NCBI GenBank assembly: GCA_012845835.1
Contig: JABAKD010000016.1
Location: forward strand, 6,101,919-6,165,918
Length of the DNA stretch: 64,000 nucleotides
From: Undaria pinnatifida
Lineage: Eukaryota; Sar; Phaeophyceae; Laminariales; Alariaceae
Reading direction: 5' to 3'
The notes below the pieces were generated by a model. That model did no database searches, was not told the origin of the DNA, and was given only the letters and a program-made list of their open reading frames with translations. A program made the position numbers and the translations under genes. Below are positions 55,669-64,000 of this stretch, piece by piece (position 1 is the first letter of the stretch; each line of letters begins with the position of its first letter).

Positions 55669-58600
55669 GTAACAGAATCTCGAGACAAAACCAAGCAGGT
55701 AGAGCCGTCTCTTCGGCCTTTGGCCCTGGCTTTAGCACGACCGCTGACACTCCAGGCAGCCTCTGCTGTAGGCACGAACGAGTGCGGTTGATTCGCAGCG
55801 AACTATCCCGCTGTGCTCGCTTCTATGTGGCCATTGTCCATGCCAATTCATGTCACCTCCCTTCTGTTTTGAGCTCGTTGTCGTGCCGTCGAGGTACGAG
55901 GAAACCCGTACGTACCGGGTGAGAACAGCAGTATGTACGACGAGCATGAACGCCAACTGACGGCATTGGCAAACACACTACATCAGGTGTAGCAGCAGTA
56001 GCCGAAGGGCGAAACTTCTAGCACATACTGCAGCAACTAGTAGCAACCAGAACCACAGCAGATAGCTCAAAGTGCAGTACGAGTGCAGTTGGCAAGTTTA
56101 GTCGTACACGCATCACTCTGTCCAATAGTCTATATATAACAGAATCTCGAGACAAAACCAAGCAGGTAGAAGAGCCGTCTCTTCGGCCTTTGGCCCTGGC
56201 TTTAGCACGGCCGCTGACACTTCAGGCAGCCTCTGCTGTAGGCATGAACGAGTGCGGTTGATTTGCAACGAACTATCCCGCTGTGCTCGCTTCTGTGTCG
56301 CCATTGTCCATGCCATTTCATGTCACCTCCCTTCTGTTTTGAGCTCGTTGTCGTGCCGTCGAGGTACGAGGAAACCCGTACGTACTGGGTGAGAACAGCA
56401 GTATGTACGACGAGCATGAACGCCGACTGACAACATTGGCAAATACACAACATCAGGTGCACCAGCAGTAGCCGAAGGGCGAAACTTCCAGCACATACTG
56501 CAGCAACTAGTAGCAACCAGAACCACAGCAGATAGCTCAAAGTGCAGTACGAGTGCAGTTGGCAAGTTTAGTCGTACACGCATCACTCTGTCCAGTATAT
56601 AACAACCGTTTTATGTTCATATTGATGAAGAAAAAAAAATTACATTTCCTGTAAGAATGATACGTCGTACGAGCGGACGTTCTGGTGTGCTGCTGCCGTG
56701 AGACCATCGAGCACACCGCATGTTTTACTCAAACAAGAGCCAACAAGAGGCAGGGCACAGGGGTCCCCAACAAAGAGTCACGTGACAACCACGGCCAGCT
56801 GTCGATCGCGTAATTGGCCGGCAGTCCGTGCTTCGGTGGGTATATCGGAAGTCGTTCGTAGTACTGCTGCTGTAGACCGTCGGAAAACGACGACATCCCG
56901 TTCTGGTGGCAGACTCGCCAGTAGACCCCCCAAAATTTATTTACCTTTTCTTTTTCTTGGCCCCATGCACCCATTTCCTTTCCTTTCTCTTTGTTTGTTT
57001 CTTTTTTCCAATTGACTTGCGTCTGTTGTGCGTATGCGTAGTGGTATGTACTACGTGTATTATATACGTGGTAGTCTTTCTTGGGTGGCAAGCGGTATAG
57101 TCGGTTTTTCCAGGCGCGAGTAATGAGACGTATGCACCGGTATGGACCTGGCACATCGTAGACTGACTCCCGATTTCACTTTTATATGTTTCTGGTGGAG
57201 GCATGAATTGCGTCAGCTGTGATTTATGCGTGTACCACCTTTGGTTTGTGTTTTTCCCCTAGGGTATATTCCTCAGCTCCAGAGTGACTGGAGCCTGTCC
57301 TGTGACCACGGACTTGATTATGCGAGTTAATGTGAGAACGACAACAACAACAACAACTGAATTTTGCCTGTTTCTTGACCGTTCAGCTGCTTCCTGCAAA
57401 TTTGGTTTTTCTGCCAACACGATTTTGAACTTTTTCGCGATTTTTTCTTCCTTTTTGTCTATCTAGCAAGTTGAACTTCCTACCATTTGCCGCTAATTTG
57501 CCGCCTGTACATTAGCTGCGGAACGGTCCAGCTTTAGCTTTTCGTTGATTCCCATCATTTGTTTTGTACTTGACGAAGCTTCATCGGCTGAGATCTGGGC
57601 TTGCTCGTCAGCTCCACACCGTCCAGCACCCCATCGCAGCGCTATAGCTCACAGCAATGAAGCGCCGTGCAGTGCCCTGCGATACCCTGCGGCTCAGCTC
57701 AGCAGCGCACCGCTAGCTCAGCAGAGCGAAGCGCTATGCTTTGCCGTGCTCTGCGGTCGCGGTCGTTCGTTATTCATGATATCCAAAACTCCGCGTACGC
57801 TGATATTTAGGTACTTACTTAGCGCTTTATTCTATATCGCGTCAACCATCGTAATATCATACAATATGAGGGAGGGAATGTAATCTCTATGCAAGGATCC
57901 TGTTTTGTTTTCATCAATTGTCAGCCGGACGCCCCGGAGGTCTAGCGGTTTTACCCTCGAATACTATTAACGTTTGGTTGTCCTTGAGTTCGACACCCAC
58001 CACGATGAGATTTGACTTTATTTGCAAAAATGCAAAAAAAAAACAGGGATCAACTGCTGGGAGCGCCTAGCAGCGTGGGTAGGTACAATTCGACGCGAGT
58101 CGACGAGGGAAGAAAATGCTGGATTCTCCTCGCGGTAAAAATGAAAGCACGTGCCGAAGTGGGGAGGGAGGAGAAGGGCCCACTATGTGACCCCGGATGA
58201 TCTGAGTTACTACCGGGAAGGAGCGCGAGAGTGGTGCGGGAATAATAAATGGGATGAAGAAAAAAAAATGTTGCAAAGGTATATTATTATTACTACCAGT
58301 AAATAATGTCAGTCTCTAGGAAATACGCACGGCACTATCAGCAGTCGTCATTGTAGAGACACTCCGGATAATATGTATCGAGGGAACGCGTCCGATTTCG
58401 ACAACGTGAAAGCCCCCACGAAGCAAAGACAGCAGACACACATATCTCGCCTTCCCGAGAAAGAACAGAAGAAGCGCTACGCCAACCTCCCGTACGAGCA
58501 AAGCCACCCCCGCACCAATCTTGGACAACGCCGCCTCAACGAGAGATCGCCCTCCTCTTCTACGTTTTCCTCCTCGCCCGCGACCACGCAGACCAATCAA

Positions 58601-59093
58601 TGCGACAGCCTTCACGTAACAAACAAAGCAATCTTCTTCCAAAACCTCGCCGGCTGACATGGCCCCATGTCGACGTTTGATGCAAACCGACTTTGCATCC
58701 TGTCGACTTCGAGCCTCCATTTCCACGGGGACAGCAGTGCAGTCTCTTCATTAATGCCAAGGCTTCTTTTGTTTCGCCTAGAGGCGACGCAGGTTCTCAA
58801 GAATACTATTTTCGGTATTTTTGTTTGATAACCGCAAACGTTTACTTGACGGCGCATTTAACATAATAGTTTGTTTCGCCTATCCTTGCCTTCTTTGTTG
58901 TATAATATTACGTTTTTTCTCTTGTCAAAGCATGACTTTCATAATCCCATGTTTGTATTAAACTCTTGGCATTACTTTAAAGTTCAATGCATGCCAAATC
59001 GGACAGCTACACCTTAAGTTGTCGAAGTGCTGCCCTGCCCTACCCGAAGCATGGGCGCCGGCGAATGCTGGCGCCCATGCGGAGCCCTTGTAT
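55669..59093. repeat. Left arm of a giant inverted repeat
   Basis: About 3.4 kb whose reverse complement occurs at 59603-64000, with identity that looks very high apart from small indels and the pogo insertion. The arm contains, from outside in, two tandem copies of a 467-bp unit (period 467, starts near 55674 and 56141), the unit shared with 52.9 kb, a CAG/AGC-rich hairpin area (57600-57740), a tRNA-like sequence (57936-58010) and the GGGCGCC...GGCGCCC end. Unrecognised ORFs present in both arms include 141 codons at 56729-57154 (minus) and 136 codons at 58316-58726 (minus). Confidence 0.92.
57936..58010 (+). repeat. tRNA-like (Glu/Asp-type) sequence, left arm
   Basis: GGAGGTCTAGCGGT resembles the tRNA-Glu/Asp D arm and A box (GGTCTAGTGGT type), and TTGAGTTCGACACCC resembles a T arm and B box at roughly tRNA spacing. 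The anticodon arm cannot be folded and there is no matching acceptor stem. An A-rich stretch follows, as in a SINE. Its inverted partner lies at about 62030-62094. Confidence 0.45.
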
Positions 59094-59602
59094 TTATGCA
59101 ATTTTTTTACACTCACAACAACAGCAGTACCTTGCGCTGAGAAGATGGACAGAAGTGATGTGTTTGTGTTGATAAGAGGGGAGACACTCGACTTTCGAAC
59201 CCACGCCTGACGTACTTGAAATGTGTACCCCGGCCACAACGGCCCCCGACTCACGTTGTACTTGCACACTTCCCTGGAATTTCTGCATGCCGCTGTATGT
59301 ACATTGTCATACGCGTTACGAGCACAAATGCCGCGTGGTACTACCTGAATCGACAGGTCAGCATGTTACCGACGCCGAACAAAATACTACATCGTTGTAA
59401 ATGTGCGCACCTGGCAACAGATACGCGACTAATCTAGACCGCAAGCTGTTATATCACACGCTATTTAACGCTGCTGTACGCAACACTCGTCTTGTCTGTG
59501 GTGACACTCCGATTTGATCAGATACGTGTATGTACCAAGCTTTAGCCGTCACGCATTGTCATCACACTGGTGGTCAGGTTACCCTGTACTTTATTTTAGT
59601 TT
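59094..59602. other. Spacer (loop) of the giant inverted repeat
   Basis: About 509 bp that are not inverted-repeated. Only short frames without motifs are present. The arms begin on either side at matching CTTGTAT and ATACAAG sequences. Confidence 0.8.
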
Positions 59603-59828
59603 ATACAAGGGCTCCGCATGGGCGCCAGCATTCGCCGGCGCCCATGCTTCGGGAAGGGCAGGGCAGCACTTCGACAACTTAAGGTGTAGCTGTCCGATTT
59701 GGCATGCATTGAGCTTTAAAGTAATGCCAAGAGTTTAATACGAACATGGGATTATGAAAGTCATGCTTTGACATAAGAAAAACGTAATATTATACAACAA
59801 AGAAGGCAAGGATAGGCGAAACAAACTA

Positions 59829-61145
59829 CAGTAGGTGGGCCTATATAGTGCGGGTATGTGACACGGCTCCGTACCCGCACTATATCGACCTCGCGCATAA
59901 TATGACTTCTGGCCTTTATAGTGCGGGTACCCGCACTATAAGCGACTAGAATCAAGTCAATAGTGCGGGTTAGCGCTCTATTCGCGATTTCACTTGTTTA
60001 AAGCACAGAACAAAGCCAACGGCAAGGTGTACGAAGGTGAACAAGCTGTCGATACATGCATCTGTACGTGGTGAGAAGAGGACAGCCTGTTGAGCGTTGA
60101 ATAGGCCTGCTGCACCCGGGTACAGCGTGGTTGCTCATGACGACGCGCTCGCACGTCTGAGTGCACCACCCGTCTGTGTGTGCGAAGTCCCATCGTTGGT
60201 TGAAATGAAATTTATTAAGTTCGTAGAGGAACGGATTGACTACTAAATGCAAGCTCTGCAAACGAAACATAAACGTGCCAAACGGTGACATCCTCTCAGG
60301 AAAAAAAAGCGGGAAACTGGAACAACAACAAACATACGTCTCTACTCGTACTTCTCCTACGCTCTACCTTTGTGGCTACGAGAAAATCCGCAACAACGCA
60401 CACCACGCATACCCTTGGGCTTGGTTTTAATGCACGAACAAGTAAAACGCGCCAACCTTTGACTTACTGTACTTCGTACGAGTCACTTCACCACACATGA
60501 AAGTCAGGCACTCCGTAGACCCGCGCCCCACCCACCCCCCCCAAAAAAAAAACGAACAACGCCAATCGTTTCACGTGTCAAAATACCCCCGGACATCAGT
60601 CTGGCGAGATGGCCGCGATGCATGCTCTGCAATCATCAACATCCGTGCCCTCTGGAGCAAATGGCCGGCCTCATTGATGCCGGACGCTTCTGCGTAGTTT
60701 TCCAGGGCGGCGAAGTGCTGGGGAACTTCCGCATACGACGGTGGCTCGGTGCGAACGCCTTCGACGTCGTCGTCGTCCTCACTCTCCAGATGGGGAAGAT
60801 GGCAGAGTTCGCCTGCTGCACACGGCATCGTGAACCTCTACACTGCTGTTCGTGTTGCCAGTGGGGTCCGCCGGGTGGTAGGGGTGCTGTACAGCTGTAG
60901 TACTGTACTGCTGTACCGCAGCACTGCGGGTTTGTGGTCAGTTTGACCCCATGATCTAAGGCGGGGTGACGTCAGACCCGCACTATATCGGGTGTGAGGT
61001 GGTCCAAATCCGCATTATATATACCTGTGCCCCTATTGTGCGGCATGCGCACTATATAGGCCCGAATTTTGTGCCAAGCGATTCCACCCGAACTATACCG
61101 GCAGGGGCGCACTATATAACCCGCACTATATAGGCCCACCTACTG
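59829..61145. mobile_element. pogo-like (Tc1/mariner superfamily) element, 1,317 bp, internally deleted
   Basis: The ends are 27-bp perfect inverted repeats beginning CAGTAGGTGGGCC. TA dinucleotides flank both sides (59827-59828 and 61146-61147), as expected for TA target duplication. The left arm of the giant palindrome gives the near-empty site. CAGT ends with TA duplication fit pogo/Tc1. Many copies of a TATAGTGCGGGT motif in both orientations fill the first 150 bp and last 200 bp, likely transposase-binding sites. Only the end of a transposase remains (60571-60828, minus strand), so the copy is non-autonomous. Confidence 0.85.
60571..60828 (-). pseudogene. C-terminal remnant of a pogo-like transposase
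   Basis: An 86-codon frame from ATG to TGA, with a stop four codons upstream. It has an acidic start (ESEDDDDVE), then YAEVPQHFAALENYAEASG and a helical LQRARMLMIAEHA stretch, and ends QTDVRGYFDT. The layout (acidic segment, two helices, terminal Q-x-x-hydrophobic-x-x-aromatic-aromatic) matches the C-termini of pogo/Tigger transposases, where a PCNA-interacting motif is known. The DNA-binding and DDE domains are missing, consistent with internal deletion of the element. It may be a dead remnant or could conceivably make a short PCNA-binding peptide. Confidence 0.65.
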
Positions 61146-62029
61146 TAAGTTAAATGCGCCGTCAATAAAAGTTGGCGTCTATCAAACAAAAATACCGAAA
61201 ATAGTATTCTTGAGAACCTGCGTCGCCTCTAGGCGAAACAAAAGAAGCCTTGGCATTAATGAAGAGACTGCACTGCTGTCCTCGTGGAAATGGAGGCTCG
61301 AAGTCGACAGGATGCAAAGTCGGTTTGCATCAAACGTCGACATGGGGCCATGTCAGCCGGCAAGGTTTTGGAAGAAGATTGCTTTGTTTGTTACGTGAAG
61401 GCTGTCGCATTGATTGGTCTGCGTGGTCGCGGGCGAGGAGGAAAACGTAGAAGAGGAGGGCGATCTCTCGTTGAGGCGGCGTTGTCCAAGATTGGTGCGG
61501 GGGTGGCTTTGCTCGTACGGGAGGTTGGCGTAGCGCTTCTTCTCTGTTCTTTCTCGGGAAGGCGGGATATGTGTGTCTGCTGTCTTTGCTTCGTGGGGGC
61601 TTTCACGTTGTCGAAATCGGACGTGTCCCCTCGATACATATTATCCGAATTGTCTCTACAATGACGACTGCTGATAGTGCCGTGCGTATTTCCTAGAGAC
61701 TGACATTATTTACTGGTAGTAATAATAATATACCTTTGCAACATTTTTTTTTCTTCATCCCATTTATTATTCCCGCACCACTCTTGCGCTCCTTCCCGGT
61801 AGTAACTCAGATCATCCGGGGTCACATAGTGGGCCCTCCTCCTCCCTCCCCACTTCGGCACGTGCTTTCATTTTTACCGCGAGGAGAATCCAGCATTTTC
61901 TTCCCTCGTCGACTCGCGTCGAATTGTACCTACCCACGCTGCTAGGCGCTCTCAGCAGTTGATCCCTGTTTTTTTTTTTGCATCTTTGCAAATAAAGTCA
62001 AATCTCATCGTGGTGGGTGTCGAACTCAA

Positions 62030-62094
62030 GGACAACCAAACTTTAAAAGTGTTCGAGGGTAAAACCGCTAGACCTCCGGGGCATCCGGCTGACA
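62030..62094 (-). repeat. tRNA-like (Glu/Asp-type) sequence, right arm
   Basis: Inverted partner of the left-arm tRNA-like sequence, with the same GGTCTAGCGGT and GAGTTCGACACCC blocks on the minus strand and a few differences in the middle (ACTTTTAAAGT in place of the left-arm sequence). Confidence 0.45.
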
Positions 62095-64000
62095 ATTGAT
62101 GAAAACAAAACAGGATCCTTGCATAGAGATTACATTCCCTCCCTCATATTATATGATATTACGATGGTTGACGCGATATAGAATAAAGCGCTAAGTAAGT
62201 ACCTAAATATCAGCGTACGCGGAGTTTTGGATATCATGAATAACGAACGACCGCGACGGCAAAGCACGGCAAAGCATAGCGGGGAATGGCAGGGCACTGC
62301 ACGGCGCTTCATTGCTGTGAGCTATAGCGCTGCGATGGGGTGCTGGACGGTGTGGAGCTGACGAGCAAGCCCAGATCTCAGCCGATGAAGCTTCGTCAAG
62401 TACAAAACAAATGATGGGAATCAACGAAAAGCTAAAGCTGGACCGTTCCGCAGCTAATGTACAGGCGGCAAATTAGCGGCAAATGGTAGGAAGTTCAACT
62501 TGCTAGATAGACAAAAAGGAAGAAAAAATCGCGAAAAAGTTCAAAATCGTGTTGGCAGAAAAACCAAATTTGCAGGAAGCAGCTGAACGGTCAAGAAACA
62601 GGCAAAATTCAGTTGTTGTTGTTGTTGTCGTTCTCACATTAACTCGCATAATCAAGTCCGTGGTCACAGGACAGGCTCCAGTCACTCTGGAGCTGAGGAA
62701 TATACCCTAGGGGAAAAACACAAACCAAAGGTGGTACACGCATAAATCACAGCTGACGCAATTCATGCCTCCACCAGAAACATATAAAAGTGAAATCGGG
62801 AGTCAGTCTACGATGTGCCAGGTCCATACCGGTGCATACGTCTCATTACTCGCGCCTGGAAAAACCGACTATACCGCTTGCCACCCAAGAAAGACTACCA
62901 CGTATATAATACACGTAGTACATACCACTACGCATACGCACAACAGACGCAAGTCAATTGGAAAAAAGAAACAAACAAAGAGAAAGGAAAGGAAATGGGT
63001 GCATGGGGCCAAGAAAAAGAAAAGGTAAATAAATTTTGGGGGGTCTACTGGCGAGTCTGCCACCAGAACGGGATGTCGTCGTTTTCCGACGGTCTACAGC
63101 AGCAGTACTACGAACGACTTCCGATATACCCACCGAAGCACGGACTGCCGGCCAATTACGCGATCGACAGCTGGCCGTGGTTGTCACGTGACTCTTTGTT
63201 GGGGACCCCTGTGCCCTGCCTCTTGTTGGCTCTTGTTTGAGTAAAACATGCGGTGTGCTCGATGGTCTCACGGCAGCAGCACACCAGAACGTCCGCTCGT
63301 ACGACGTATCATTCTTACAGGAAATGTAATTTTTTTTTCTTCATCAATATGAACATAAAACGGTTGTTATATACTGGACAGAGTGATGCGTGTACGACTA
63401 AACTTGCCAACTGCACTCGTACTGCACTTTGAGCTATCTGCTGTGGTTCTGGTTGCTACTAGTTGCTGCAGTATGTGCTGGAAGTTTCGCCCTTCGGCTA
63501 CTGCTGCTACACCTGATGTGCGTTTGCCAATGTCGTCAGTTGGCGTTCATGCTCGTCGTACATACTGCTGTTCTCACCCCATACGTACGGGTTTTCTCGC
63601 ACCTCAACCGTACGTACGACGACGAGCTCAAAACAGAAGGAAGGTGAAATGAAATGGCATGGACAATGGCCACATAGAAGCGAGCACAGCGGGATAGTTC
63701 GTTGCAAATCAACCGCACTCGTTCATGCCTACAGCAGAGGCTGCCTGAAGTGTCAGCGGCCGTGCTAAAGCCAGGGCCAAAGGCCGAAGAGACGGCTCTT
63801 CTACCTGCTTGGTTTTGTCTCGAGATTCTGTTACATATTGGACAGAGTGATGCGTGTACGACTAAACTTGCCAACGGCACTCGTACTGCACTTTGAGCTA
63901 TCTGCTGTTGTTCCGGTTGCTACTAGTTGCTGCAGTATGTGCTAGAAGTTTCGCCCTTCGGCTACTGCTGCTACACCTGATGTAGTGTGTTTGCCAATGT

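Larger units (their letters stand above)
59603..64000. repeat. Right arm of the giant inverted repeat, running off the window
   Basis: Inverted partner of the left arm, interrupted at 59829-61145 by a pogo-like element. The tandem 467-bp units appear again (63370-63835, and from 63836 to the end). The left arm's outer unit is only partly matched before the window stops, so the arm extends beyond it. ORF partners here are 62815-63240 (plus, the same 141 codons) and 61284-61664 (plus, frame-altered near its end). Confidence 0.92.

Overview
This window looks like repeat-rich nuclear DNA from a eukaryote, probably an alga or other stramenopile-like protist; the sequence does not fix the species. 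The reasons are: Ty1/copia gag-pol coding, hAT-like and pogo-like DNA transposons with their usual target duplications, an LTR element of about 14.8 kb, interstitial TTAGGG tracts, candidate short GT-AG introns, and one Crinkler/RHS-type NTPase-nuclease gene. There are no bacterial operons, rRNA genes, CRISPR arrays or convincing functional tRNA genes. Most open frames are shadows or readings of repeats.

Layout. 0-8.8 kb: minisatellites, a possible spliced Cys-rich mini-gene (1.3-1.6 kb), an unidentified decayed coding relic on the minus strand (1.7-2.5 kb), a zone of diverged modules (3.4-6.6 kb), and a foldback element with 42-bp perfect inverted ends around a telomere-type tract (6.1-6.4 kb). 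8.8-12.5 kb: a broken copia element with gag, protease and integrase but no reverse transcriptase. 14.6-15.1 kb: a frameshifted coiled-coil gene fragment. 15.9-16.4 kb: a second, unrelated foldback element with a telomere-type tract, lying between 81-bp direct repeats. 16.4-34 kb: a nested complex. One copy of a local repeat carries a 1,731-bp hAT-like element with a perfect 8-bp target duplication, and then a 14.8-kb LTR element whose 516-bp LTRs differ at only three positions and whose interior is tandem repeats without gag-pol. A second copy of the local repeat at 33.5 kb preserves the empty hAT site. 34.5-35.3 kb: another TIR element. 35.6-43.8 kb: mostly unassigned, with one candidate CDS.

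43.8-45.4 kb: the best single gene, an intact C-terminal exon of a Crinkler/RHS-like protein (P-loop NTPase plus restriction-endonuclease-like domain), followed by a decayed relative. 46-55.6 kb: tandem arrays, a tRNA-like palindromic cluster and relics. 55.7-64 kb: a giant inverted repeat with arms of at least 3.4 kb. Its right arm was invaded by a 1,317-bp pogo-like element that keeps only a transposase C-terminus ending in a PCNA-interaction-type motif.

The genes do not form a pathway. The window reads as a transposon graveyard with several young insertions (LTR element, hAT, pogo) and one plausible host or effector-type gene. All calls come from reading the sequence by eye; no database search was run.
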